This document shows, piece after piece, positions 8,700 through 17,458 of a DNA stretch of 64,000 nucleotides. Source of the stretch: Dokdonia sp. 4H-3-7-5. GTDB lineage: Bacteria; Bacteroidota; Bacteroidia; Flavobacteriales; Flavobacteriaceae. Location of the stretch: assembly GCF_000212355.1 (NCBI RefSeq), contig NC_015496.1, positions 248,001 to 312,000 on the forward strand. The letters run 5' to 3'. The position numbers and the translations under genes are program-made. The notes under the pieces are model-generated. The model was not told the DNA's origin. It saw only the letters and a list, made by a program, of their open reading frames with translations, and ran no database searches. Within the stretch, counting starts at the first letter, position 1. Each line of letters begins with the position of its first letter.

Positions 8700-9452
8700 A
8701 TGTTTCGATTTCTTTCGGCGATTATTTTATTATTCATTATCACAAGTTGTTCTCAAAAAACACCTACTGCACAAGAGATTGTAGATAAGGCCATAGCAGC
8801 TTCTGGAGGTGCTCAAATTGAACATGCTAGTATTCATTTCAAGTTTAGAAATTTCTACTATAGAGCCACTCGCAATGAAGGTTTACGCACCTTAGAACGT
8901 TGTACGGATGCTGAATGTCAGGTACAACAAGACGTTATTAAAGATAATGGAGAATTTGTACGCTTTCGCGAAAGCGCACCTATCCCAGTAGCAGATAGCA
9001 TGAAAAATCGTTATGCAAATAGCGTTAACTCTGTTCATTACTTTTCTGTACTTCCATATGGGTTAAATGATCCAGCAGTAAGAAAAAATCTAGTGGATGA
9101 AGTTACCGTAAAAGGCGAGTCTTATTACCGTATTAAAGTAGCATTTGCAAAAGAAGGTGGTGGTGAGGATTTTCAAGATGAGTACATGTACTGGATTCAT
9201 AAAGAAAATTACAACGTAAATTATCTTGCCTATAACTATCAAACTTCTGAAGGTGGCACGCGTTTTAGAGAAGCTTACAATGAACGTATCATAGAAGGAA
9301 TACGCTTTGTAGATTATCGCAATTACAAACCTGAAGAGCAATTTCCTGCGCTTACCACGCTTGATAATCTCTTTGAAAACAACAAGCTCAATCTTTTAAG
9401 TAAGATTGAGCTTGAGAATATCACTGTAACTATCTGTCCTGATAATTGCTAG
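8700..9452 (+). CDS. DUF6503 family lipoprotein
   Basis: 250 aa. The lipoprotein signal is MFRFLSAIILLFIITSC (Cys at 17). The mature part starts AQEIVDKAIAASGG and continues with blocks (KFRNFYYRATRN, EYMYWIHKENYNVNYLAYNY, RFREAYNERIIEGIRFVDYR) that look like DUF6503, a Bacteroidetes family related in fold to LolA/outer-membrane lipoprotein carriers. The molecular role is unknown. A palindrome copy is in frame and encodes RFRESA. The stop overlaps the stop of the convergent histidine phosphatase gene by 4 bases. Confidence 0.7.
   Translation: MFRFLSAIILLFIITSCSQKTPTAQEIVDKAIAASGGAQIEHASIHFKFRNFYYRATRNEGLRTLERCTDAECQVQQDVIKDNGEFVRFRESAPIPVADSMKNRYANSVNSVHYFSVLPYGLNDPAVRKNLVDEVTVKGESYYRIKVAFAKEGGGEDFQDEYMYWIHKENYNVNYLAYNYQTSEGGTRFREAYNERIIEGIRFVDYRNYKPEEQFPALTTLDNLFENNKLNLLSKIELENITVTICPDNC
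8959..8978. repeat. Dispersed palindrome inside a CDS, 19/20 match
   Basis: In frame within the DUF6503 gene and read as VRFRESA, a reading phase different from the copies that encode AFAK. Confidence 0.9.
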
Positions 9453-9994
9453 TCTACTACCGTTGAAATATTTTTTCTATCGATTATCTCTCCCGTTTCA
9501 TCATTTACAACAAGTTGTACGTGGTAAAGATGGAAATACTCAGACTCATCAATATCTTTAAAAGAGTTTTCACCTAATGCAGCATTTGCAAAATTAGGAG
9601 TGGTATTGCTATGACCTACCACTACGATATTTTTACCTGCAGTATCCATTTTAAAATCTTCTGAATATAAATCTGCTGGGTTATAGGATTGTATCTCAAC
9701 ATTATTTGCCATAGCAGTAGGTGCTGCAGTGCGCATTGTACGTATATAGTCTGTTGAGTACACAGCATCAATATCCTTATCTGTAAAATAAGCCTTCCAT
9801 CGCTCTGCTCTTTCTTCTCCTTCTTTTGTCAGGTCTGGATTACGATTACTAGGATCACTCAAATCTTTTTCTGCATGACGAATAAAGTAATAATTTGTTG
9901 TAATCGTATTAGAAGGTGATTCCTTCTTTTTCTGACCGTCACAGCTTATGGTTGTTGCAGTAACAACAAAGAGAAATAATAGAATGCGCATCAT
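9449..9994 (-). CDS. Histidine phosphatase family lipoprotein (SixA/PhoE-like)
   Basis: 181 aa. The N-terminal signal ends TTISC with Cys at about 18. The histidine phosphatase core has the catalytic RHAEK motif (YFIRHAEK at about 37-44), GEERAERW, STDYIRTMRTAAP (second Arg) and the second His in VVVGHSNTTP. All key residues of the branch-1 superfamily are present, so it is a likely phosphatase in the periplasm; the substrate cannot be told. It is a stand-alone minus-strand gene. Confidence 0.85.
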   Translation of the reverse strand: MMRILLFLFVVTATTISCDGQKKKESPSNTITTNYYFIRHAEKDLSDPSNRNPDLTKEGEERAERWKAYFTDKDIDAVYSTDYIRTMRTAAPTAMANNVEIQSYNPADLYSEDFKMDTAGKNIVVVGHSNTTPNFANAALGENSFKDIDESEYFHLYHVQLVVNDETGEIIDRKNISTVVD

Positions 9995-10110
9995 AATAAT
10001 TTATTTTAAACTCAAAGATACATTTTTGTAAGGTCTCTTATAACCAACCGACATATATAGTGTCTTTCTACTTAGTTTAAGTAGCATAGACAAAATCTGC
10101 TATGAAAAAG

Positions 10111-10144
10111 CAAAATCCGCTTCCATAATTGGGAGCGGATTTTG
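10111..10144 (-). terminator. Strong hairpin, terminator-like on the minus strand
   Basis: A 14-base arm (10111-10124, CAAAATCCGCTTCC) pairs with 10131-10144. Read on the minus strand it is followed by CTTTTTC. It may back up the terminator at 10182-10213 or end a small unrecognised transcript. Confidence 0.5.
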
Positions 10145-10181
10145 TGGTTTATAGGTATTGCAAGACGTTGAGTTATGCGCA

Positions 10182-10213
10182 AAAAAAACACAACTTACGT
10201 TGTGTTTTTTTTC
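10182..10213. terminator. Bidirectional intrinsic terminator
   Basis: A perfect dyad: A8-CACAAC, loop TTAC, GTTGTG-T8. It lies eight bases past the stop of the small membrane protein gene (minus strand). Confidence 0.8.
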
Positions 10214-10220
10214 ATTTACT

Positions 10221-10352
10221 CTACATAGAGAAATACTGTACTAGCGCGTAAGAAGTTATTAAGAATGTGGAGAATATTACATATACCCCTAAAATTAAAT
10301 TTCTTTCTTGCCTAGGATTCTGTAACTGTGTTGTGTGTACTTGAGTTTTCAT
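10221..10352 (-). CDS. Small single-pass membrane protein, 43 aa
   Basis: A short minus-strand frame starting at ATG 10352. The product begins MKTQVHTTQLQNPRQERNLI and continues with one hydrophobic segment (about residues 19-41, LILGVYVIFSTFLITSYALV) to a TAG stop. A polar, basic head plus one helix is typical of small inner-membrane proteins. The bidirectional terminator directly after the stop supports a real transcription unit. No family was recognised. It lies between the DUF349 gene and the phosphatase gene. Confidence 0.6.
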   Translation of the reverse strand: MKTQVHTTQLQNPRQERNLILGVYVIFSTFLITSYALVQYFSM

Positions 10353-10414
10353 AATGTCGATTTTTAAAGATTGATTGATACTATAAAGACGACACTATGC
10401 TCAAAATGTTACAA

Positions 10415-12439
10415 TTATGAATCTGATGTCTCTTCAGCCTCTTCAGTTTCGGTTGTTTCTTCCTCCTCTACTTTCTGGCTTTCTGTGATTGCCATTCTGA
10501 GTTTACGTAACTTAGATTTCCACATATTTAAATCTTCCTTATGGCGTGCAATATTCTTGTGAACCTCTGCAACCATAGGGTTATCATCTGCTACATGCTG
10601 GAAAAAGCCTAGATTATTCTCTAGCTGATTAATCTCTGCTTTTACCTCATCTATCTTCTTACGAATAAAGAAACGTTCTCTCTCAATAGCTCTTTCATCA
10701 TCACTATCAACCATAACACTCATACGGTTCTCGTATTTGATAAGCTCTGCTTCTTTTTTATCTATATCAAGTTGCTTGAAAAGACCGTCGAGAACTTTAT
10801 TAAAGTCCTGATCGATATTTTTCTTTGCATAAGGAACACGGCCTATAGCTTTCCACTCTTCTATAAAAGCCTTGATTGCTATGAGATCTGCATCTCGCTC
10901 GCCAGTCATCTTAGCTTCTTTTACAGTCTTCATTAAAGCTTGCTTCTTCTCTAGGTTGTCTTGCTCACCAGCATTTGCTTGCTTCTTAGAATCCTTCATG
11001 CGATCAAAGAAGTGATTACACGCCTCTTTAAATGCTTTCCAGATCTTATCGCTATCCTTACGAGGTACGTGACCTACTTTTTTCCAGTCTGCTTGGATGC
11101 GTTTCATTACATCTAGCGTTCCAGGAATATCGTCACTATCCTTGTGCTCTTGTGCTATTTTTACAAGTGCTTGTTTCTTTGCAAGGTTATCGTATTGTTC
11201 CTTCTTTTGAGACTTGTAAAAATCATTCTTCTTGTGGTTGAATAATTTTGTTGCCTCTTTAAAAGATGCCCATGTCTCCTCGTTATTTTCTTTAGGAACT
11301 TTACCAGCCTTAAAGAATTCATCACGTAAAGCCTCTACCTTCTTGATTTTGGCTTGTACTGTTTTGTGAGCCTTGATATCATCTTGAGCTACCTCTTTTA
11401 TTTTTGCAATGATTTCATTTTTCTGTTCAAGATTTTGAACCCATACAGCCTCTACTTCCTTCTGTTTCTCATCACGTGCATCATGAATTTTCTTTGTTGC
11501 CACGCTAAATTTGTCCCAGATCTCATCACTATACTCACGTGCAACAGGACCTATCTCCTCTTTCCACATGCGGTGCAGCAATTGTAATTCTTTAAAAGCT
11601 TTATTGATATTAGGCTCTGCTCCTAGCTCTTCTGCTCTTTCTATAAGAAGTAATTTCTTATCAAGATTTTCTTTAAAGTGCTTATCGCGGAAATCACGGT
11701 TTAAGTGCAACAACTCATAAAATGCATCAATATGGAAGTAGTAATCGTTCCATACCAGATTGTAACGATCTCTTGGGATGTTACCTGCATTATTCCAGCG
11801 TTCTTGGATATCCTTAAATTTATTGAACGTAGTGTTTACACTCTCTGCACCTCCTAGTTCATTGCGTAATGCTTTTACCTCTTCTATTAAGTCCTGACGT
11901 TCTCTAAGGTTTGCATTTTGATCTTTACGTTTGCGCTCATAAAATTCTTGACGCTTATTACGGTACTCGTAATACACCTCATTAAACTCCTTTTTAAGCG
12001 GAGAGAAAAATCTAAAATCAATAATATTTCCACCTTCGGCAAGAAATGCTTGTTTAGCCTCCTCTTGCGCTGCGTCAAACTGAGCATTAATCAAGGTATT
12101 AATTTCTTCTACTTGATCTTTTATATCTGTAACTCTTTCATTTTTGATCAGTAATTGCAGCTCTGCAATTAACTCCTCTTTTGAAAGAACGGTATAATCT
12201 TTTTTTGGTACTTCCTTTTTTTCTACAGGCGCCTCCTCAGTAACTGCTGTAGTTTCAGCAGGTGGAGCTTCTGTCGTGGTAGTAGCGTTTCCACTCACTT
12301 CCTCTGTAGATAACTCAGTATCGTTTGCCTCGGCAGCGAGCGCTTCTATTTCTGCATTCATAGTTCGATCTGCGGCAGGAGCCGTTTCTTCTAGATGCTC
12401 TTCAATACTTGGATCTTGGGGTTTCTTCTCTTCAGACAT
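10415..12439 (-). CDS. DUF349 repeat coiled-coil protein
   Basis: 674 aa from ATG 12439 (MSEEKKPQ). The frame can be extended three codons to a TTG, which I do not favour. The first 110 residues are acidic and low-complexity (many E, T, A). The rest is a charged helical array of DUF349 repeats, each with a W near a conserved KxxG-P pattern: RWNNAGNIPRDRYN, MWKEEIGPVAREY, EFFKAGKVPKENNEE, DWKKVGHVPRKDSD, EWKAIGRVPYAKK. It is cytosolic, with no signal or membrane helix. The biochemical role in Bacteroidetes is unknown. It follows aroE on the same strand after a 78-base gap. Confidence 0.85.
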   Translation of the reverse strand: MSEEKKPQDPSIEEHLEETAPAADRTMNAEIEALAAEANDTELSTEEVSGNATTTTEAPPAETTAVTEEAPVEKKEVPKKDYTVLSKEELIAELQLLIKNERVTDIKDQVEEINTLINAQFDAAQEEAKQAFLAEGGNIIDFRFFSPLKKEFNEVYYEYRNKRQEFYERKRKDQNANLRERQDLIEEVKALRNELGGAESVNTTFNKFKDIQERWNNAGNIPRDRYNLVWNDYYFHIDAFYELLHLNRDFRDKHFKENLDKKLLLIERAEELGAEPNINKAFKELQLLHRMWKEEIGPVAREYSDEIWDKFSVATKKIHDARDEKQKEVEAVWVQNLEQKNEIIAKIKEVAQDDIKAHKTVQAKIKKVEALRDEFFKAGKVPKENNEETWASFKEATKLFNHKKNDFYKSQKKEQYDNLAKKQALVKIAQEHKDSDDIPGTLDVMKRIQADWKKVGHVPRKDSDKIWKAFKEACNHFFDRMKDSKKQANAGEQDNLEKKQALMKTVKEAKMTGERDADLIAIKAFIEEWKAIGRVPYAKKNIDQDFNKVLDGLFKQLDIDKKEAELIKYENRMSVMVDSDDERAIERERFFIRKKIDEVKAEINQLENNLGFFQHVADDNPMVAEVHKNIARHKEDLNMWKSKLRKLRMAITESQKVEEEETTETEEAEETSDS

Positions 12440-12517
12440 TTCTTTCAATGTTAGGGTTCTATTTGAATATAGGTAAATATACTATTTAGCGGGCACATAT
12501 GGGCATAATGCAGCTTT

Positions 12518-13306
12518 CTAGCTGTTCCATATTGACCATGAGGCCTCTGCTTGCAATTCTAGCATGCGCAAACCATTAATTATGGTCGCTCCTTGCTCGC
12601 CTGCATATCGTAAAAAAGAAGACTCTGCCGGATTATAAATCAAGTCAAATGCAACATGTGTTTCATTTAAAAATAAATATGGAATATCTGGGGATTCCTC
12701 TACATCCGGATAGGTGCCTAGCGGCGTTGTATTCACTATAAAAGTCTGGCTCTCGATGAGTTCTCTATCTAGATCTTCGTAGGTTATTGTTGATTCTTTA
12801 CGCTTTCGCGAAACAAAAACACATTGCACACCAAGCTGTTGCATTGCATAGTGTACCGCCTTTGATGCTCCTCCTGTTCCTAAAATAAGGCATTTTAAAT
12901 CTCTACTTTTAAAGTTTGGTGTGCCAAAATCTTCAAAAAGAGAGTCTCCAAAGTGCTCCAATAAGGTATCTCTAAAACCAATAAAATCCGTATTATAACC
13001 AGTTAATGTTCCATCACTTTCAACTCTTATGGTGTTTACAGCTCCAATAGCTTCGGCATCTGAATTGAGATTATCTACTAAGGGTATTACATCTTGTTTA
13101 TAAGGGATGGTTACATTATAACCTTTCGCGTAAGCGGGAGAAAAAAGATCTTTTAAGGCTTCTTTCTCGGGAACATCAAAATTTACATATGTTGCCGCTA
13201 TCGCTAGCTTGTCAAACTTATTTTTAAAATACCCTCTAGAAAATGAGTATCCTATATCTTTTCCTATGAGTCCGTACTTATCCACGAGCTTTTGTTCTTG
13301 TTCCAT
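12518..13306 (-). CDS. aroE: Shikimate dehydrogenase
   Basis: 262 aa. It reduces 3-dehydroshikimate to shikimate with NADPH in aromatic amino-acid synthesis. Family motifs: YGLIGKDIGYSFSRGYF (substrate loop), GYNVTIPYK with the catalytic Lys, GAVNTI, GYNTDFIGF, the nucleotide loop LGTGGASKAV, NTTPLGTYP, FDLIYNP, and NGLRMLELQAEASWSIW at the end. The start overlaps the end of the upstream DUF368 gene by 29 bases, so they are probably co-transcribed. It carries one half-site of the dispersed palindrome (FVSRKRK) and a degenerate one near 13119-13138 (PAYAKG). Confidence 0.95.
   Translation of the reverse strand: MEQEQKLVDKYGLIGKDIGYSFSRGYFKNKFDKLAIAATYVNFDVPEKEALKDLFSPAYAKGYNVTIPYKQDVIPLVDNLNSDAEAIGAVNTIRVESDGTLTGYNTDFIGFRDTLLEHFGDSLFEDFGTPNFKSRDLKCLILGTGGASKAVHYAMQQLGVQCVFVSRKRKESTITYEDLDRELIESQTFIVNTTPLGTYPDVEESPDIPYLFLNETHVAFDLIYNPAESSFLRYAGEQGATIINGLRMLELQAEASWSIWNS
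12799..12818. repeat. Dispersed palindrome half-site inside aroE
   Basis: The left half and core are intact (TACGCTTTCGCGAAA) and the right arm is lost. It encodes SRKR on the coding strand. Confidence 0.6.
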
Positions 13307-14306
13307 ATTTCCCTAATGCCACGACCATAAAAATACCGGTGAGGATAAAAAATACCGCGAGCACATTTTCTATATTAATATCTGTAGGCATGTAGCGATC
13401 ATAATTATCTAATATGGGGCTACCATTTCTGTCTATCGCTATCTCCCCTAAGGAGTCCCTTTTAAAAACTTCAAGCTTCCACGGCCAGACTACGCCAAGA
13501 GAGCCTATAATAAAGCCTAGAATCGCAGCATTAGTCGCCCATCTAAATTTCTTGAGTAAGAAACTTAAAAAGTGAGATAAAGTCACGAGACCTGTAAGAG
13601 AGCCCAGCGAAAAAACGATAAGCACCGTAAGTAATCGCATGTGCTCTGGATCATCTATAAAAGTGAAATCACCACCAAAAACGCTAGTCATCGTCACGAA
13701 CAATGCATTTACAGCGTCTACAAGGAGCAGCACATAATTACCTAGAAGTATAAGGATAAACGAGCCTGAGAGCCCTGGCAATGTCATACCAGAAACACCT
13801 ATAATACCACATATAAATACAAAAAATAGGTTGTCATTTTCTTGGGCTGGCTCCATAAGGCTTATAGCAACACCAAATATAATTCCCGAGATGAGCATCA
13901 CAATATTACGCCTTGTCCACTCTTGAAAATCCTTTGCGATATAGTAAATGGAACCTATAATCATTCCAAAAAAAGCACTCCATACGAGTAAAGGATAATT
14001 GCGAATGGCAATATCTAATAGTAGCGACACGCTAAAATAGCTGATAAGCATACCAAGTATAAGTAGCCCTAAAAACTTACCGTTAATATATCTCCAGAAG
14101 CTCTTGAGACGTCCTCCAAAAAGTAACTTTAAAGCTTTACCATTAACTTTTTGAAGTGAGTAAATAAACTCTTCATAAAAACCTGCTACATATGCGACTA
14201 CACCTCCAGAAACTCCAGGCACCTTATTTGCGGCACCCATAGCCAGCCCTTTGAGAACTAGCCAGACTTTATCAGAAAGTGATCTAGTCTCAGTCTGCAT
14301 ATACAT
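13278..14306 (-). CDS. DUF368 membrane protein (PopT-type polyprenyl-phosphate transporter), copy 2
   Basis: 342 aa with about eight to ten hydrophobic helices. The inverted duplicated motif of DUF368 is clear: AMGAANKVPGVSGGVVAYVA near residue 20 and MTLPGLSGSFILILLGNYV near residue 175. DUF368 (PopT) proteins recycle undecaprenyl phosphate across the inner membrane. It overlaps the upstream DUF368 gene by 17 bases and aroE by 29. The C-terminal loop before the last helix is longer than usual. An alternative start is the second Met (MQTETRS). Confidence 0.85.
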   Translation of the reverse strand: MYMQTETRSLSDKVWLVLKGLAMGAANKVPGVSGGVVAYVAGFYEEFIYSLQKVNGKALKLLFGGRLKSFWRYINGKFLGLLILGMLISYFSVSLLLDIAIRNYPLLVWSAFFGMIIGSIYYIAKDFQEWTRRNIVMLISGIIFGVAISLMEPAQENDNLFFVFICGIIGVSGMTLPGLSGSFILILLGNYVLLLVDAVNALFVTMTSVFGGDFTFIDDPEHMRLLTVLIVFSLGSLTGLVTLSHFLSFLLKKFRWATNAAILGFIIGSLGVVWPWKLEVFKRDSLGEIAIDRNGSPILDNYDRYMPTDINIENVLAVFFILTGIFMVVALGKYGTRTKARG

Positions 14307-15264
14307 TTTTTTTAACCGCAGCTCTTTCTAGTAATAAGATTAGTGCAAATCCAATTACGGCAAACACCACCGCGTATAACACTTGAGGATCACCATCAAA
14401 AGAAGATGGTAAAATACTTACAGCCTCTACAGGAACTTCCTCTCCGTGTCTATCTATTCGAGTAGATAGCACTTCCTTCCAAGGCCAGATTTTATTGAGC
14501 GAACCAATCATAAAGCCAGTGAGTACGGCTAGCGTGATTTGCTTTTTGTGTTCAAACATCCATTTGAGAACTTTTGAAAATAACTTGAGCCCAACGATAC
14601 AGCCCATTCCAAAAAGAAATATTTTAAATATTGCAGCGCGTAATAATGCCCAATCTTTTGCTAACAATGCATCTTGAGCATCTGTAATAGTTCCTAAAAC
14701 CATTCCATACGAACCTAACAGCACTAATATAAATGAACCAGAAACTCCAGGAAGTATCATTGCTATAATGGCTATACAACCAGAAAGGAAATAAAACCAC
14801 CATACATTTGGCGCTTCAGATGGTGCGGCAATGGTAATAAAATAAGCTACAGCTACACCTAGAATTAGTGCTATAATTACTGTGGGATTCCACTTAGTGA
14901 TTTGTTTACCTATGTATAAAATACTAGCGAGTACTAAGCCAAAAAAGAATGACCATACCATTATTGGATACACTTCTAATAAGTACTTAAAAACGCGTGC
15001 AAGTGATAAAATACTGATGGCAACCCCAAGAAAAAGGCTTCCTAGGAATTTAAGATTATACTCCTTGATAGCTGCTTTGATTCCTTCCTTCTTCCACACT
15101 TTAAGAACACCAAAATCTAACTTATCAATCGTTTCAATAAGCTCTTGATAGATTCCAGATATAAATGCGATGGTTCCTCCAGATACTCCTGGAACAACAT
15201 CTGCCGCTCCCATGGCCATACCTTTTAAAATTACAAGTAAATAGGAAGCTGATGGTTTAGGCAT
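14290..15264 (-). CDS. DUF368 membrane protein (PopT-type polyprenyl-phosphate transporter), copy 1
   Basis: 324 aa, polytopic. The paired DUF368 motifs AMGAADVVPGVSGGTIAFIS (about residue 17) and MILPGVSGSFILVLLGSYG (about residue 168) are present. It is homologous to the next gene but clearly diverged, so this is an old tandem duplication. It is the first gene of the DUF368-DUF368-aroE(-DUF349) run. The expected role is return of undecaprenyl phosphate to the cytoplasmic face; why two copies are kept is unknown. Confidence 0.85.
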   Translation of the reverse strand: MPKPSASYLLVILKGMAMGAADVVPGVSGGTIAFISGIYQELIETIDKLDFGVLKVWKKEGIKAAIKEYNLKFLGSLFLGVAISILSLARVFKYLLEVYPIMVWSFFFGLVLASILYIGKQITKWNPTVIIALILGVAVAYFITIAAPSEAPNVWWFYFLSGCIAIIAMILPGVSGSFILVLLGSYGMVLGTITDAQDALLAKDWALLRAAIFKIFLFGMGCIVGLKLFSKVLKWMFEHKKQITLAVLTGFMIGSLNKIWPWKEVLSTRIDRHGEEVPVEAVSILPSSFDGDPQVLYAVVFAVIGFALILLLERAAVKKNVYAD

Positions 15265-15344
15265 AGGTTTATATTTTTCGCGTCAAGCTAAAATACTAGC
15301 TTTCACAATAAGCACCTACATTTAATCAAGATTTTAGAATAGTA

Positions 15345-16742
15345 TTAACCTAAGTATTGCTGTACTAGTTCAAGCACTTCTTTTTTACTTGCAGCATAAG
15401 GGAATAGTTCGCCTAATATAATTGAGAATTCTGGTTCTATCTTTAAACCGTTAATTAAAAAATACCGTCCTTGGATATCATTACCATTGCTATAGTTAAG
15501 TCCTGCGAGTCTAAAAGCAATCTCTGCACTTTCAGGATAGAATTCCATTGCCTGCGTAAGATTTGTAATAGAGGCGTCTGGCTCTCCTAATTGCACAAGA
15601 ATATCACTTCTCTGTAACCAAGTTTCAAGCTCATAATTACCAAGTTCTAAGGTGCGACGATATCCTTCCTCTGCTGCTTCTAGAAATTTAAGCTTATGAT
15701 TTATGGTAGCATAGCGTTTCCAGTATAACACATTATCACTATCGATATTTATTGCTTTATTTATAAAAAACAAAGCCTTCTGATAATCTAGTCTCTTTTG
15801 ATAAAAATCTGTAATTGCCATCCACCCATTATCTAGTAATGGATCTTCGTGTACACAACGTTCAAAATGCTTAATTGCAAGCTCATCGCTTCCTAGCTTA
15901 TCATAGCATTTACCCATACGTAGTAACGCAAATGAGGTAGGATCTTCTAGCTCTAAAGTAATTTGATAATTTTCGAGCGCCTCATTGTATCGTCCTAGCT
16001 TTTCTAGCACTTTTCCTTTTTCAAGATAAGCACCTACAAAACGATCATCACTAATGATTGCAAACTCATAAGATGATAATGCTTTCTCGTAATTTTTAAG
16101 TCCGAAGTATTGCTTCCCTATTTGATGCCAAGCTACTTCACAATACGGATTATTATCTAAAAACATATTTAAATAATCTATCGCTCCTTCGTGTTCCTCT
16201 AGAAAATCAAAACAGTAAATCACATTATATAACGCGCTATAATCTTGATCATCTACCTCAAGGCACTTCATGAAGTTAAGCTTTGCATTCTGAAAGTCTT
16301 CTAGAAATAAATATTCCATCCCTATAAGAGAATACACATCTGCAGGGTCGTCTGTAAGATCTATTGCTTGTTCAAGCAGGTGGATGGCCTTCTCATGGTC
16401 ATCCTGCTTACTGTAAATATTTGCTTTTTGAATATAAACTTCTTCGTTATGAGGATCTAGCAAGTGAAGCTCTGTAAGGATAGCATCTGCTTTGTCAAAT
16501 TTATTTTCAAAAATAAAAAGTTCGGCTTTAAAAAGTCTCAAATTTGAAGATGTAGGATGCTGGTCTAGTCCTAACTTGACAGCTTTTCGCGCAAGCGCAA
16601 TCTTACCACTTTCAATATAATGATTAGCAATATCCTCAAATTCCTCAGCATCAAAGAAAATCACGTCATTAGTCTTTAACATAGACTCAAAGCGCGTAAG
16701 CGATATACTATTTCCTTCTTGTCCAAAATCCATAAACGACAT
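15345..16742 (-). CDS. Tetratricopeptide repeat protein
   Basis: 465 aa, cytosolic, with no signal. At least ten TPR units run from about residue 35 to 440 (IALARKAVKLGLDQHP, DKADAILTELHLLDP, EKAIHLLEQAIDLT, EKALSSYEFAI, YNEALENYQITLELEDP). It is a protein-protein interaction scaffold with unknown partners. The second Met (MDFGQEG, start 16733) is an equally good start. It is monocistronic, with a long divergent gap to the next gene. A degenerate palindrome copy near 16580 encodes IALARKA within the first repeats. Confidence 0.85.
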   Translation of the reverse strand: MSFMDFGQEGNSISLTRFESMLKTNDVIFFDAEEFEDIANHYIESGKIALARKAVKLGLDQHPTSSNLRLFKAELFIFENKFDKADAILTELHLLDPHNEEVYIQKANIYSKQDDHEKAIHLLEQAIDLTDDPADVYSLIGMEYLFLEDFQNAKLNFMKCLEVDDQDYSALYNVIYCFDFLEEHEGAIDYLNMFLDNNPYCEVAWHQIGKQYFGLKNYEKALSSYEFAIISDDRFVGAYLEKGKVLEKLGRYNEALENYQITLELEDPTSFALLRMGKCYDKLGSDELAIKHFERCVHEDPLLDNGWMAITDFYQKRLDYQKALFFINKAINIDSDNVLYWKRYATINHKLKFLEAAEEGYRRTLELGNYELETWLQRSDILVQLGEPDASITNLTQAMEFYPESAEIAFRLAGLNYSNGNDIQGRYFLINGLKIEPEFSIILGELFPYAASKKEVLELVQQYLG

Positions 16743-16853
16743 TTTTGAATTACACTTTATATAAATGTAATAATACTTAAGAGTACTGCTTTAAAACTAA
16801 GACTTAGTTGTCAACATAATAATGAACAGCCAAAAATCGAGCCAAATACAACA

Positions 16854-16874
16854 TGTGACAAAATGCACGTCACA
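16854..16874. promoter_or_regulatory. Candidate operator: TGTGAC-N9-GTCACA dyad
   Basis: A perfect 6-bp inverted repeat in the divergent gap between the TPR gene and the 16985 gene. It lies 111 bases before the latter's start. The spacing differs from the classic CRP site (TGTGA-N6-TCACA), so the binding protein is unknown. Confidence 0.35.
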
Positions 16875-16984
16875 ACACTGAAAATCAATTGTTAAAATAG
16901 AATACAACCACTAGCTAACCGTATTATGGTTAATGTTTTAAAATCAGTAATTTTCAATATTACAAATAACAAGCATTATCAATC

Positions 16985-17458
16985 ATGAGAAAAATACGCT
17001 ACAAAGAGACGCAGCCATTTCATCTAATTGTGATTATATGTGCAATCTCGATTGCACTTATGACCTTTTTTATTATCAAGCAATTGATTAATAATGATAC
17101 CATTCCCTATACGCTAATTGCTTGCTGCCTTCTTTTTATTGTTATTCTCATATTATTTTACAAGCTAGAAATCATCATTACAAGTCGGTATGCTATTGCT
17201 AGTTTTGGAATAGGACTACTTTACAAAAAGATTGCCATTAATGAGCTAGATATTACCACTGCGAGAGGTGTAAAGATACCTTGGTACTGGGGTATAGGCA
17301 TCAGGTTTACTCCTGAAGGAACTTTATATAATACTCATACTGGAGGTAATCTCCATATTAAAACTAAAAATAAAATGAATGAGTTTTTTGTAAGCACTAG
17401 CAATGCTTCATCTATAATAACCGCTCTAAGAGAAGCTCAAAACGCTAGTAATACTTAG
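16985..17458 (+). CDS. Membrane protein with two helices and PH-like C-terminal domain
   Basis: 157 aa. Two hydrophobic helices span about 13-33 and 40-60. A soluble domain follows with the pattern of bacterial PH-like domains: ITSRYAIASFGIGLLYKKI, then ITTARGVKIPWYWGIGIRFT. No enzymatic motif is visible. It resembles short flavobacterial hypothetical proteins of the same layout, including the one at 23670-24086. Its 3' end overlaps the convergent gene by 14 bases. Confidence 0.6.
   Translation: MRKIRYKETQPFHLIVIICAISIALMTFFIIKQLINNDTIPYTLIACCLLFIVILILFYKLEIIITSRYAIASFGIGLLYKKIAINELDITTARGVKIPWYWGIGIRFTPEGTLYNTHTGGNLHIKTKNKMNEFFVSTSNASSIITALREAQNASNT

Noticed and set aside
11354-12154. Several 60-80 codon plus-strand frames opposite the DUF349 gene
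   Set aside because: They are shadows of a strongly biased Lys/Glu-rich coding region; their products are Leu/Phe/Ser-rich without families.
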